Source: Lujinxingia vulgaris
GTDB lineage: Bacteria; Myxococcota_A; Bradymonadia; Bradymonadales; Bradymonadaceae
Length of the DNA stretch: 64,000 bases
Assembly (NCBI RefSeq): GCF_007997005.1
Contig: NZ_VOSL01000044.1
Location: 1 to 64,000, forward strand
Direction of reading: 5' to 3'
Each line of letters starts with the position of its first letter. Within the stretch, counting starts at the first letter, position 1. A model generated the notes under the pieces. It worked only from the letters and a program-made list of their open reading frames with translations, did not search any database and was not told the origin of the DNA. Below, one piece after another: positions 27,531-35,681 of this stretch. A program made the translations under genes and the position numbers.

Positions 27531-28526
27531 TCAGGGCGAACCCGGCGCGGTGGTAGAGCGGGCGGGCAACCCGGCGCTGCGGCGGAGCTCGGTGAGGATG
27601 TCGCGGTAGCGCGCGGAGTCGGGATGTTCGCTTGCCAGCTGCTGAAAGCGGGGGATGGCCTCTTCGGGGCTCTTGCCGTGAACGTCGAGGCGGGCATGGG
27701 CCAGGGCGACGTCGTAGTCGGGGATGATGGGGCTCACACGCGAGAGAAAGCGGCGGCGAGTGCGAACATCAAAGGCTTCGGCGTCCTCGATGCGCCAGCG
27801 CGTGAGCATCTCGTATTCGTAGGGCGCCATCTGCAGTCGGGTGGGCTGAATGGTGTGGATGATTTCGGCGAAGCGGTAGCGCTGCAGGATGTCGAAGATC
27901 AGGCGGCTGGATGGCGTCTTCCAGACGGCGTCGTCGGTGAGCAGGTTATGCTCTCGCAGCACCGGGACGACGTTGCCGCAGTGCTCGCGGTAGGAGGCAA
28001 AACGGGGCAGCGCGGGAGCGGTCGACGCGTCTTCCAGGGTGAGCGCGCCGCGTCGGACCGCGGCGAGGAGCTCTTCGAGCGAGGTGGCGCAGGCATCGAA
28101 GAGTGACGAGCCGAGCGGGACGAAGCCGCGCGGGCCGGTGGCCGGCACCAATGAGGCGCTGAGCTCGTCGATTCGGGCCTGAAGCGCGCGGGCGTCGATG
28201 GGGTCGGCGTCGCTGAACTGCGCGCGGTTGGCATCTTTGATCGCGTTGAGAAGGGCCTCATGCTGCGCTTGATGTTCTGCGGAGAGCTCCACCTCTTCGT
28301 CATGCACCTGGCGCGCCCGCTGCAGCTCCTCGGCGTCGATGATCAAGGGGGGGAAGTCCAGGCCGCTCCTGACCTGGGCGGTGTCGTCACCTGCCCACTG
28401 AGGTTCGGGGGGAGGACCGAAGGCCTTCCAGAGCAGGGCGCCGATGACGAGAAGCGCGCAGCCTGCCAGGGCAACGGCGATCGCCGGCGACATGGCGGGA
28501 GGGGCCGGGGGTCTGGGGGAATGCAT
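27531..28526 (-). CDS. single-pass membrane protein of unknown function
   Basis: 331 residues; GGAG 5 nt before the ATG supports the start. A Pro-rich N-terminus precedes one membrane helix (about 14-35, 'IAVALAGCALLVIGALLWKAF'). The rest is a largely helical, charged domain with no recognised motif; 'EHCGNVVPVLREHNLLTDD' (about 185-203) and a TPR-like final segment (about 285-315, 'SPEEAIPRFQQLASEHPDSARY') stand out. It is divergent from the exbB-exbD-tonB operon across a 165-nt region with two dyads, so co-regulation is possible. It may be a scaffold facing the periplasm. Confidence 0.75.
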   Translation of the reverse strand: MHSPRPPAPPAMSPAIAVALAGCALLVIGALLWKAFGPPPEPQWAGDDTAQVRSGLDFPPLIIDAEELQRARQVHDEEVELSAEHQAQHEALLNAIKDANRAQFSDADPIDARALQARIDELSASLVPATGPRGFVPLGSSLFDACATSLEELLAAVRRGALTLEDASTAPALPRFASYREHCGNVVPVLREHNLLTDDAVWKTPSSRLIFDILQRYRFAEIIHTIQPTRLQMAPYEYEMLTRWRIEDAEAFDVRTRRRFLSRVSPIIPDYDVALAHARLDVHGKSPEEAIPRFQQLASEHPDSARYRDILTELRRSAGLPARSTTAPGSP

Positions 28527-28560
28527 GAAAACTCCACAAATGTGTTCGACAGCTCCAGGT

Positions 28561-28598
28561 GGGTGAATAAATCTTCACCCCTGCGGATTTCGATCCGC
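28561..28598. promoter_or_regulatory. two adjacent dyads in the exbB divergent promoter region
   Basis: GGGTGAA-N6-TTCACCC (28561-28580) is followed at once by GCGGAT-TTCG-ATCCGC (28583-28598), the latter a perfect stem with a TTCG tetraloop. The first looks like a protein operator and the second like an RNA hairpin in the exbB leader. A TATGGT at about 28606 may be a -10. Confidence 0.4.
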
Positions 28599-28691
28599 GT
28601 GGCACTATGGTATCCCGAGGCACCTTAGAGAAGAAAGCGTGTGCGGATCGTCTCCCTTGAAGAAGTCGCCCCGAGGCGTTGAGAGAGGACT

Positions 28692-29315
28692 ATGTTAACC
28701 GAGATCTTGTTGGACTTCGCGCTGATCGGCGCAGAGTGGGTGCTGTGGCTGCTGATTTTGCTGAGCTTTGCAAACATCTATGTGGTGATCGAGAAGTTGC
28801 GCTTCTTCTACCAGCGCAAAGTCGACGTGCATGAGCTGCGCCTGAAGTTTGAGGAGCGTCTCCGCGCGGATGACTTCGACGCCGCGGCGAAGTTGCTCGA
28901 AGGCAACGACGCGATGGAAGCGCGCGTGGTGCTCTTTGGGATGCGAGGGCTGGACCGGGGACCCGAGGCGGTTGAAGATCTTATGAACGGGGCGATGGCC
29001 TCGGAGCGGACGCGTTATGAGCGTCTGATCAGCCTGCTTGCGACCACCGGCAATAACGCACCCTTTATCGGCCTCTTTGGTACGGTGCTGGGGATTATTG
29101 GAGCCTTTGCCGCGCTTGGGGAGGCCACTGAGGAGGCCAACCAGGAAGTTATGGCGGCGATCTCGGAGGCGCTCGTCGCCACCGGCGTGGGCCTTCTGGT
29201 GGCGATTCCGGCGGTCATTATGTTCAACGTCTTTCGCCAGCGCGTGAAGAAGAGCGGGGCGCAGACCGAGTTGATGTCGCGGACCTTGCTGGCGCACCTG
29301 CGCCGCAATGACTGA
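28692..29315 (+). CDS. exbB: MotA/TolQ/ExbB proton channel family protein
   Basis: 207 residues. Three hydrophobic helices (about 14-33, 115-140 and 155-178) and the 'TTGNNAPFIGLFGTVLGIIGAF' pore-helix region with 'LVATGVGLLVAIPAVIMFN' are typical of ExbB/TolQ. It forms the proton-conducting pentamer that, with ExbD, energises TonB. It is the first gene of an exbB-exbD-tonB operon with gaps of 15 nt and an 11-nt overlap. TolQ is the alternative name; the tonB gene downstream favours ExbB. Confidence 0.92.
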   Translation: MLTEILLDFALIGAEWVLWLLILLSFANIYVVIEKLRFFYQRKVDVHELRLKFEERLRADDFDAAAKLLEGNDAMEARVVLFGMRGLDRGPEAVEDLMNGAMASERTRYERLISLLATTGNNAPFIGLFGTVLGIIGAFAALGEATEEANQEVMAAISEALVATGVGLLVAIPAVIMFNVFRQRVKKSGAQTELMSRTLLAHLRRND

Positions 29316-29330
29316 GGTTAAGGAGAGGTC

Positions 29331-29762
29331 ATGGCAGGCATGTCTGGAGGCGATGACGACGACGTCATCTCGGCGATCAACATCACGCCTTTTGTCGATA
29401 TCATTCTGGTCGTTTTGATCATCTTTATGGTCACGGCCACGTATATCGTGCAGTCGCAGATCCCGATCGACCTTCCCAAAGCGGCCTCGGGCCAGGCGGA
29501 GGTCAGCACCACCCTGGCGTTTCAGGTCACCTCCGAGGGGCAATACGCCATGGACGGGGAGTTCTTGAGCCTGGATGCCATCGCCGAGCAGGTGCGTGCA
29601 CAGGCCGGCGAAGATGCCGAGCTTCGAGCCGTGATCGCTGCCGATAAGAAGGTGGAGTACGGCAAGGTGATTGACCTTGTGGATACGATCAAACTGAACG
29701 GGATCGCGAAGTTCGCCCTGAACATCGACCGCAAAGAAGAGCAGGCAGACGGTGAGCGCTGA
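29331..29762 (+). CDS. exbD: ExbD/TolR biopolymer transport protein
   Basis: 143 residues. It has one membrane helix near the N-terminus (about 17-40) with the essential Asp in '[18 protein letters not shown]' and a periplasmic domain with 'DLPKAASGQ' and '[18 protein letters not shown]' matching ExbD. AAGGAGAGG precedes the ATG. It overlaps the start of tonB by 11 nt. ExbD dimers sit inside the ExbB pentamer and pass the proton motive force to TonB. Confidence 0.93.
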   Translation: MAGMSGGDDDDVISAINITPFVDIILVVLIIFMVTATYIVQSQIPIDLPKAASGQAEVSTTLAFQVTSEGQYAMDGEFLSLDAIAEQVRAQAGEDAELRAVIAADKKVEYGKVIDLVDTIKLNGIAKFALNIDRKEEQADGER

Positions 29763-30690
29763 GACGTCGAGGAAACCGCAGCCGATGCACCACCTCGCCG
29801 ATCCTCTGCAGGAGTCGAGGGTGGGTGCCGGTCAGCGCACTCGCCGCGTTGTTGTCGGCGTGATTCTGACGCTGTTGACCCATGCGGCCGCAGGCTTCGG
29901 GCTGGTGACCTTTGCGCCCCTGCTCAACGTCAAGCCGGCTGCCGAGGAGCCCGAGGACGAGCTCGTCGAGGTCGACTTTGATTACGTCGAGCCTGAGCCG
30001 GAACCTGAACCGGAACCCGAGCCTGAACCCGAGCCTGAACCCGAGCTCGAGCCTGAGCCTGAACCCGAGCCTGAGCCTGAGCCTGAACCCGAGCCTGAAC
30101 CTGAGCCTGAACCTGAACCTGAACCTGAGCCTGAACCTGAGCCTGAAGCGGAACCGCAGGCGGAAGCCGAAGACGTTGAAGACGAGGCCGCTGGCGCGAT
30201 GGATCCGGTGCACCTGGAAGGGTTGACGATGGAGTCGACCGTGGAAGGGGGAGAGGGGCCCGCGATGAAGATCGGTCAGGGCATTGACTCCGGTCGGATC
30301 ACCAACCGCTATGTGGACCCGAACCGTTTTGGTGAGATTAAGACGCGTCCGGACGCGCGTGGCGACGGGCGAGGGACGGGTATGGGCGATGGCACGGCCT
30401 CGTCGGAGGGGTGTGAGGACACCGAGGCCAAAGTGCTCAACCAGGTCGAGGCGGACTACACCGTGCTCGCAAGACGTCGGGGCGTAGAGGGGCAGGTGGT
30501 GTTTCTGGTGACCATCGGCCGTGATGGCCGCGCGTCATCGGTGGAGCTGGTCGACGGGCTGGGTTTTGGCCTGGATGAAGCCGCCGAGGCGGCGATCCGC
30601 CAGTGGCGCTTCGAGCCGGCGACGCGCAACTGCGAGCCTGTGAGTTCTCGACGCCGTGTGGCCTATGAGTTCGAGATCTCCGAGTACTGA
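29752..30690 (+). CDS. tonB: TonB energy transducer with Glu-Pro repeat
   Basis: 312 residues, GTG start inside exbD. It has one membrane anchor (about 32-54), a rigid periplasmic spacer of about 24 Glu-Pro dipeptides (about 80-128) broken by one Leu, an acidic Gly/Thr linker, and a C-terminal TonB domain (about 215-312) with '[19 protein letters not shown]' and '[17 protein letters not shown]'. Two Cys (in 'EGCEDTE' and 'TRNCEPV') flank the C-terminal domain and could pair. Most TonB spacers mix EP with KP; this one is purely acidic. It transmits force to outer-membrane TonB-dependent receptors, none of which is in the window. Confidence 0.93.
   Translation: MSAETSRKPQPMHHLADPLQESRVGAGQRTRRVVVGVILTLLTHAAAGFGLVTFAPLLNVKPAAEEPEDELVEVDFDYVEPEPEPEPEPEPEPEPEPELEPEPEPEPEPEPEPEPEPEPEPEPEPEPEPEPEAEPQAEAEDVEDEAAGAMDPVHLEGLTMESTVEGGEGPAMKIGQGIDSGRITNRYVDPNRFGEIKTRPDARGDGRGTGMGDGTASSEGCEDTEAKVLNQVEADYTVLARRRGVEGQVVFLVTIGRDGRASSVELVDGLGFGLDEAAEAAIRQWRFEPATRNCEPVSSRRRVAYEFEISEY
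29989..30135 (+). repeat. hexanucleotide repeat coding (Glu-Pro)n in tonB
   Basis: About 24 tandem copies of GARCCN with mixed third bases. It is in frame, so a gain or loss of units changes spacer length without a frameshift. Confidence 0.9.
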
Positions 30691-30692
30691 CG

Positions 30693-30732
30693 TCGCGCGG
30701 AAGCCCCTGCCGGGTGCGTTGCTTCCGCGCGA
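30693..30732 (+). terminator. 12-bp hairpin after tonB, no T-run
   Basis: TCGCGCGGAAGC (30693-30704) pairs with 30721-30732. It lies 3 nt after the tonB stop. The lack of T residues suggests an RNA-stability or Rho-linked element instead of a classical terminator. The remainder of 30733-31023 holds a possible promoter and no gene. Confidence 0.45.
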
Positions 30733-30935
30733 GGGTGGTGCTAAGGTCGCCTTATTCAAGAAGTTTCCGGGGTTGTACGTCGTCGAGCCGCGTGTTGCGG
30801 TCTCGGCTGCGCCGTTGTCTGGAATGCGCGTTCGATGCAGGGCTCGACCTGTGCTTGAACGACGCAAGCGGGGAGGTTTTTGGCGTGTTGTGACGCTGTA
30901 CGCCGCGATACCTGAACAAAAGTTCCACATTTTGT

Positions 30936-30963
30936 TTGACTCTGTGGATATGTGCAGTAATTC
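30936..30963 (+). promoter_or_regulatory. candidate promoter of the 31024 gene
   Basis: TTGACT, a 16-nt spacer and TAATTC, about 60 nt before the ATG at 31024. The stretch is AT-rich compared with its flanks. The -10 match is modest. Confidence 0.35.
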
Positions 30964-31023
30964 TTTGTTCAGTACTGAGCGAGTGAGCGGTATCTTCGTG
31001 AATCCACGGATGGAGGCGTCAAG

Positions 31024-31590
31024 ATGCAGACCGAGAATCAAGAGCGAGCAGCCGAGATCGCGCGACCGAAACGTTCGCTGGGGGCAATCCTGGAGCGTCA
31101 GATGAAGCGAGAGGAGCGCCGGAAGTGGGAGTTCCCGCCGGACTACACCCACGGTGAGGTGACGCTTGGTGAGGCCTACACCGCGCTGGGGGAGCGTTGG
31201 CTGGAGCAGGCGATCTTTGTCAGCCGGGTGCGCGATGAGGTGCTCGGAGAGGTGGTCACGGTGGGGTGTTTTGAAGACTACTTCCTCACCGTGGAGCAGT
31301 GGGTCGAGGGGGACGTCGAGTCGCTGGAAACCTGGTGGCAGGCGCGTTCGGCCGGGCGCTCACGAAGTGTCGGTTTAAGCACGTTGGGGGACAGCGAGCC
31401 GCTTGCTGACCTGGCCATCGAGGTGAGCCCGTCGCGTCTGCAGGCGCTGGAGCAGGGTGTGCTGGGCGTGACGCGGGAAGGCGGGGTGGCCGATGAGTCG
31501 CGGGCGGGTCGGCAGCGTCGAGCTCGGGTGGATCTGTTGAGCCTCATCGCGTTGACGGCGCGGCTGGCCGAGCGCGATGCGGTCGCGTGA
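31024..31590 (+). CDS. conserved-looking protein of unknown function
   Basis: 188 residues; GGAGG 7 nt before the ATG fixes the start. The N-terminus is basic and helical (about 15-40, 'ILERQMKREERRKWEF'). The centre (about 45-100) is an acidic helical region with Trp residues ('ALGERWLEQAIF', 'DYFLTVEQWVEGDVESLETWW'), and the C-terminus is Arg-rich with a final hydrophobic helix. There is no signal peptide, so it is cytoplasmic. No family was recognised. It is a single gene with a possible promoter of its own. Confidence 0.7.
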   Translation: MQTENQERAAEIARPKRSLGAILERQMKREERRKWEFPPDYTHGEVTLGEAYTALGERWLEQAIFVSRVRDEVLGEVVTVGCFEDYFLTVEQWVEGDVESLETWWQARSAGRSRSVGLSTLGDSEPLADLAIEVSPSRLQALEQGVLGVTREGGVADESRAGRQRRARVDLLSLIALTARLAERDAVA

Positions 31591-31691
31591 GGGCGAGGCG
31601 TCTTCGGGTCGCGTGGTGGAGCGCGACCTGGCTTGAGGGTGGGGCGTCTCACGTCTAGGATGCGCCGGGTTGCGGCAGGGAGCTGCGCCGG

Positions 31692-32525
31692 GTGACTCCG
31701 AGACGAGGTGAGGCGTTGAGACGCGAGGATGAAGGAAAAGGGGCGATGCGGCGGGGAGGTGTGTGGTGGCCGCATCGCGAGGTGGAGCTTCCGACGGAGG
31801 TTCCAGCGATTGATGTGCTGATCCCGGTTCTCAACGAAGAGGAGAGCCTGCCGCTGGTACTCGATGCCATCCCCAGGACGTGGGTGCGCCGGGTCGTCGT
31901 GGTGGATAATGGCAGCGAGGATCGCAGCGCGGAGCGTGCACGCGAGCGGGGAGCCGAGGTGGTCGTGGAGCCTCAGCGGGGCTACGGAGCGGCGTGCCTG
32001 CGCGGACTTCGGTATCTGGCTGAGGACCCGCCCGACGTCGTGGTGTTTCTCGACGGGGATTTTAGCGACTTTCCCTCCGAGCTTCCGCGGGTCGTTGAAC
32101 CTATCTTGAAAGGGGAGGCCGAGCTCGTGATTGGCAGTCGAACTCTGGGTGCGCAGGAGCAGGGGGCGCTGCTGGTGCAGGCAGTCGTCGGTAACAAGCT
32201 GGCGTGTGTGTTGATGGAGCTCATGTACGGCTATCGATTCTCTGATCTGGGGCCTTTTCGCGCGATCACCTGGCAGGCGCTGCAGGGGCTGAAGATGCGC
32301 GATGAGGACTTTGGCTGGACCGTCGAGATGCAGATTAAAGCCGCTCGCCGGGGGATCGGTGCGGTGGAGGTTCCGGTGAGTTATCGCAAGCGGGTGGGGG
32401 TCTCGAAGATCACCGGTACGCTGAAGGGCACCGCGCTGGCGAGCTATAAGATCCTCTACACGCTCTTTGCGCAGTATGCTCTGGAGGTCTCGGATCCCGG
32501 TCGCAGAGGAGGAGCAGATGGCTGA
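31692..32525 (+). CDS. family 2 glycosyltransferase, DPM1-like
   Basis: 277 residues from GTG at 31692; an ATG at 31746 (259 residues) is equally possible and leaves the domain intact. The GT-A core shows 'DVLIPVLNEEESLPLVLDA', 'VVVVDNGSEDRS', the metal-binding 'FLDGDFSDFP' (D-x-D) and 'ELVIGSRTLG', with the late 'YRKRVGVSKITGTLKGT' typical of polyprenyl-phosphate mannose/glucose synthases. The product may feed GT39-type enzymes such as the one at 6456. The next gene overlaps by 8 nt, so both are one operon. There is no C-terminal membrane domain. Confidence 0.88.
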   Translation: MTPRRGEALRREDEGKGAMRRGGVWWPHREVELPTEVPAIDVLIPVLNEEESLPLVLDAIPRTWVRRVVVVDNGSEDRSAERARERGAEVVVEPQRGYGAACLRGLRYLAEDPPDVVVFLDGDFSDFPSELPRVVEPILKGEAELVIGSRTLGAQEQGALLVQAVVGNKLACVLMELMYGYRFSDLGPFRAITWQALQGLKMRDEDFGWTVEMQIKAARRGIGAVEVPVSYRKRVGVSKITGTLKGTALASYKILYTLFAQYALEVSDPGRRGGADG

Positions 32526-33258
32526 GCATGCGCATGATGAGATCGTGATCTTTGCGAAGGCGCCGGTGGCCGGGCGGGTGAAGACGAGGTTGCAGCCCGC
32601 GCTCAGCGAAGATGAGAGCGTGGTGTTGTACCGGGCGTTTGTCGCCGATGTGCTGGAGTTGGTTGGCGGGTGGACAGCTCAAGAGGAGCATCGCCGCGCG
32701 ACGCTGGCCTGGAGTGGGAACGATGACGCGATGACGTTTCAGGCCGCTGAGTGCCTCGACATCCAGAGGGTGGAGCAGGGAGAGGGCGACCTCGGCGCGC
32801 GGATGCGTCGTGCGATCGAGGAGGCGCGAGCGCGGGGGGCGGGGCGAGTTGTGATAGTTGGCACAGACTCACCGACGCTCTCGGAGGCGCATCTCGATCT
32901 GGCGTTTGACGTGCTCCAGCGTCGCGATGTGGTGTGGGGACCATCGTTTGACGGGGGGTACTACCTGGTGGGAGTCAACACCCCGAGTGTCTCCGGGGGC
33001 CCGGGGGCGGAGGGTGTGATTTTTGAGGGTGTCGCCTGGAGTACAGAGTCGGTGCTCGCGCAGAGTTGGGAGCGCGCCAGCGAGGCGGGTCTCTTGTCGG
33101 ATTTGTTGGGCTTCTGGTACGATGTCGACACCTTCGAGGACGTCAAAACGCTCGAATTTCATCTCCTGGAGTACTTGCAGAGCCAGGGGTTTGAAGGGGC
33201 TCGACATACCCGCGAGGTGCTTTTAACGTGGCGTCATAGCGGACGGTTAGCGCGCTGA
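32518..33258 (+). CDS. DUF2064/TIGR04282-type nucleotidyl- or glycosyltransferase
   Basis: 247 residues from the ATG at 32518, with AGGAGG 5 nt upstream. The opening 'IVIFAKAPVAGRVKTRL' is the signature of the CofC-like DUF2064 family (TIGR04282, rSAM/selenodomain-associated transferase 1), followed by 'VVIVGTDSPTLSEAHLDLAF' and 'VVWGPSFDGGYYLVGV'. Members of this family often sit next to a GT2 gene, as here. The substrate is not known; CofC relatives handle phospholactate or 3-phosphoglycerate with GTP. The start lies inside the GT2 gene, showing coupling. Confidence 0.85.
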   Translation: MAEHAHDEIVIFAKAPVAGRVKTRLQPALSEDESVVLYRAFVADVLELVGGWTAQEEHRRATLAWSGNDDAMTFQAAECLDIQRVEQGEGDLGARMRRAIEEARARGAGRVVIVGTDSPTLSEAHLDLAFDVLQRRDVVWGPSFDGGYYLVGVNTPSVSGGPGAEGVIFEGVAWSTESVLAQSWERASEAGLLSDLLGFWYDVDTFEDVKTLEFHLLEYLQSQGFEGARHTREVLLTWRHSGRLAR

Positions 33259-33321
33259 GACGCGCGCCGGTGCCCGTGAATCCGCAGGCTTTTCAACTTC
33301 CTTCATCGGTCAGGGTAGCTC

Positions 33322-33954
33322 GTGAGTGAAAAAGGTGTTCGTCAGTGCGCCGCAGGGATGGTCTTGTTTCGGGAAGGCGAGGAAGGCAACCGGATGTACG
33401 TGATCAAGTCTGGGAGCGTGCGCCTGACCAAGCGGATTCACGATACCGAGGTGGTGGTCGAAGATCTCGGCGCTGGCGAGTTCTGCGGCGAGCTGGCGAT
33501 GCTTGGTGAACCGCGCCGCCCGGTGAGTGCGGTGGTCACCGACGATGCGTCGGTGATTCAGGTCGACACCGAGCAGTTCGAGGAGATGATCAAGGGCAAC
33601 TCGGATATCGCTCTGCGGATGCTTAAGAAGCTGACTCAGCGACTGACTCAGGCTCAGTACCGCGTGTCGAATCTGGTGCTGCGCACCAATAAGGCGCGGG
33701 TGCTGCATCAGCTTCGTGCGGAGACCCAGCGGGTCAAGCGCGTGGAGGGGGCCGGGGAGTCGGCGCCGATTCCGGCGAACCTGGCCGACGTGCTCGCGCT
33801 GGAGATCGGAGAGGTTAAGCAGATCCTCAATGAGCTTGTGCGCGACGAGCTGATCCTCATCGACCGCCGCGGTTATTTCGAGATTCTGGATGGCGAAGCG
33901 TATGACCGCTACCTGCGTTATCTGGAGCTGCAAGATCGCTTCGCGTTCCATTGA
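33322..33954 (+). CDS. Crp/Fnr-type cyclic nucleotide-binding regulator
   Basis: 210 residues, GTG start. The N-terminal cNMP-binding barrel (about 8-115) has 'YVIKSGSVRLTK' and 'GEFCGELAMLGEPRRPVSAV', the position of the cyclic-nucleotide phosphate clamp ('GEL' and 'R..S'), so ligand binding is plausible. A long helix (about 115-145) leads to a C-terminal winged-helix-like part (about 150-200, 'ANLADVLALEIGEVKQILNELVRDELILI'). No Fe-S Cys cluster is present. It overlaps folC by 4 nt (TTGA). The DNA target cannot be read here. Confidence 0.88.
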   Translation: MSEKGVRQCAAGMVLFREGEEGNRMYVIKSGSVRLTKRIHDTEVVVEDLGAGEFCGELAMLGEPRRPVSAVVTDDASVIQVDTEQFEEMIKGNSDIALRMLKKLTQRLTQAQYRVSNLVLRTNKARVLHQLRAETQRVKRVEGAGESAPIPANLADVLALEIGEVKQILNELVRDELILIDRRGYFEILDGEAYDRYLRYLELQDRFAFH

Positions 33955-35246
33955 GTCATGCAACGAACGATTCGCAGCGCTGGGAGACGTTGAAGCGACG
34001 ACTTTTTGAGCAGAATCGCTTTACGATTAAGCTGGGGTTGGAGCGCATGCGCGCGGCGCTGGAGGCCGAGGGGCATCCGGAGCGTTGCGCGCCGGCGATC
34101 GTGGTGGCCGGTACCAACGGTAAAGGTACGGTTGCGTCATCGCTGAGTGCAATTCTCGGGGCGCATGGCCTGCGGGTGGGGTTGTATACGAGCCCGCATC
34201 TGGTGGGATTTGAGGAGCGATTTCGGGTGGGCGGGGTGCCGCTGACGCCGGCGCAGGTGTTGCCGGTGCTGGAAGACGTGTACGCGCGCTACGGCGATGT
34301 GGAGCGGGTGGGGGACGAAGCGCTGACCTTCTTTGAGCTTACGACGCTGATGGCAGCACGCCTTTTTGAGGCGCAGCGCGTGGACGTCGCCATCTATGAG
34401 GTGGGGCTGGGAGGGCGTCTGGATGCGGTCAACGCGATCGAGCCGGCGTTGAGCGTTATTACGACCATCGATCGCGACCATGAGGCGTATCTGGGAGATA
34501 CCCTGGAGGCGATTGCCGGAGAGAAGGCCGGGGTAATGCGCGCGGGGGTGCCGGTGGTGATCGGTGAGCAGGAGCACGTCGAGGCGTTTGAGGTGTTGTG
34601 GGCCCGGGCGTCGGCGGGGCCGCGCTACGCGCCGAGGTTGGCTGCGGCGGAGGACGATGTCGCGGGGGCGGAGCAGTCGTGGGTTGCGCGACGGCATCAC
34701 GTGGCGGCGCGCTGTGCGGCGCGTGTGTTCCTGGGCGATGACCATGATGACGCGGCCACACAACGAGGGTTGAGGCGCTGGAGGTGGCCGGGGCGGATGG
34801 AGCGACGCGACGTTGTTGGTGCGGATGGGCGCCTTACGCGTTTGCTGCTGGATGCGGCGCATAACCCGGCGGGGATCGCGGCGCTGCGCGCGGAGCTTGA
34901 TGGAGGAAGTGCCGAGGAGGTCGGGGCGGTGGTGTGGGGGGCTCTCGAAGATAAGAAGCAGGAAGGCCTAAATGCGTTGCTCTCGGAGCTGGGAGTGGGG
35001 GTCTGGGCGGCGGCGATCGACACGCCCCGCGCGCTCGGTGAGGAGGGCCTGCGCCGGCATGTGCCCGAGAGGCTCTTGCGTGGTGTGGGGGATGCCGGGT
35101 GGTGTTTGCGCCAGGCCATCGCCGCGTGCGGTGAGGACAAGCTCGTGCTGTGTTTCGGGTCGATCTACCTGCTGGGCGAGCTCTATGAGGCGCTGGGCCT
35201 GGGCGCGGCGGATATGGTCACCGAGCGTGCGGCCCCGGGCGATTGA
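33951..35246 (+). CDS. folC: folylpolyglutamate synthase / dihydrofolate synthase
   Basis: 431 residues, TTG start overlapping the regulator's stop. Mur-ligase fold: P-loop 'GTNGKGTVASSL' (about 55-66), 'LYTSPHLVGFEERFRV', 'YEVGLGGRLDAVN', 'TTIDRDHEAYLGDT' and 'LLLDAAHNPAGIAAL' are all FolC motifs. It adds glutamate to dihydropteroate or tetrahydrofolate in the cytoplasm. The linker between the two domains (about 225-285) is Arg-rich and shorter than usual. Coupling to a Crp-type regulator is unusual for folC. Confidence 0.93.
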   Translation: MSHATNDSQRWETLKRRLFEQNRFTIKLGLERMRAALEAEGHPERCAPAIVVAGTNGKGTVASSLSAILGAHGLRVGLYTSPHLVGFEERFRVGGVPLTPAQVLPVLEDVYARYGDVERVGDEALTFFELTTLMAARLFEAQRVDVAIYEVGLGGRLDAVNAIEPALSVITTIDRDHEAYLGDTLEAIAGEKAGVMRAGVPVVIGEQEHVEAFEVLWARASAGPRYAPRLAAAEDDVAGAEQSWVARRHHVAARCAARVFLGDDHDDAATQRGLRRWRWPGRMERRDVVGADGRLTRLLLDAAHNPAGIAALRAELDGGSAEEVGAVVWGALEDKKQEGLNALLSELGVGVWAAAIDTPRALGEEGLRRHVPERLLRGVGDAGWCLRQAIAACGEDKLVLCFGSIYLLGELYEALGLGAADMVTERAAPGD

Positions 35247-35352
35247 GCTACATTGAACGTCGGGGGGCGGTGATTATGTTCGCCCAGGTCCACAGTTGGA
35301 GTGCTGTCGAGATGACGATCTGCAGGCAGTGCTCGCCCTAAAGGAGTGTCCT

Positions 35353-35568
35353 ATGGTTGAGCAGAACGAGTTTGAGTCGAACCCCGAAAAAACCGCCTAC
35401 CACGATAACAAACGCGAGCTTCTGCGCCGCGGGCGTGAAAAGGGCGAGTTGAGCTGGAGTGAGATCCTCGAGGCGCTTCCCCAGGAGCATCTTGGTGAGG
35501 TGGAGATGGAGGTCTTTCTGTTCACCTGCCGTCAGATGGGGATTGAGGTTAAGGGCGCTCCGAGCTGA
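35353..35568 (+). CDS. stand-alone sigma-70 region 1.1-like protein
   Basis: 71 residues from the ATG at 35353, which has AAGGAG 6 nt upstream. Residues about 15-68 match the sigma-70 region 1.1 pattern: 'LLRRGREKGELSWSEILEAL' then 'PQEHLGEVEMEVFLFTCRQMGIEV', parallel to the 'G...G.LT..E....LP...' and 'MGI.V' of RpoD. No region 1.2-4 follows; the stop is clean and a strong terminator is 35 nt on. In RpoD region 1.1 is acidic, blocks free sigma from DNA and occupies the RNA polymerase channel. A small RNA polymerase-binding modulator is therefore inferred. No named family is recalled. Confidence 0.75.
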   Translation: MVEQNEFESNPEKTAYHDNKRELLRRGREKGELSWSEILEALPQEHLGEVEMEVFLFTCRQMGIEVKGAPS

Positions 35569-35602
35569 GCGCCAGGTTCATAACTATCTTATGACCACCA
35601 AC

Positions 35603-35634
35603 AAAAAAGCCGGCCCGAGAGGGCCGGCTTTTTT
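35603..35634. terminator. bidirectional intrinsic terminator
   Basis: A perfect 14-bp stem (AAAAAAGCCGGCCC and its complement) with a GAGA loop has T-runs on both strands. It serves the sigma 1.1-like gene on the plus strand and the lipoprotein gene on the minus strand. Confidence 0.95.
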
Positions 35635-35641
35635 GTTGGAT

Positions 35642-35670
35642 CCACAACCTCCCGAAAAGGGAGGTTGTGG
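35642..35670 (-). terminator. second perfect hairpin between the convergent genes
   Basis: A 12-bp stem (CCACAACCTCCC, 35642-35653, with 35659-35670) and a 5-nt loop lie 11 nt after the lipoprotein stop. There is no T-run of its own; it precedes the T-tracted hairpin and may act as a stability element. Confidence 0.55.
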
Positions 35671-35681
35671 GTGTGATGCGT

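Noticed and set aside
29689-30213. Minus-strand frame coding Arg-Leu-Arg-Phe repeats
   Set aside because: It is the reverse reading of the tonB Glu-Pro hexamer repeat.
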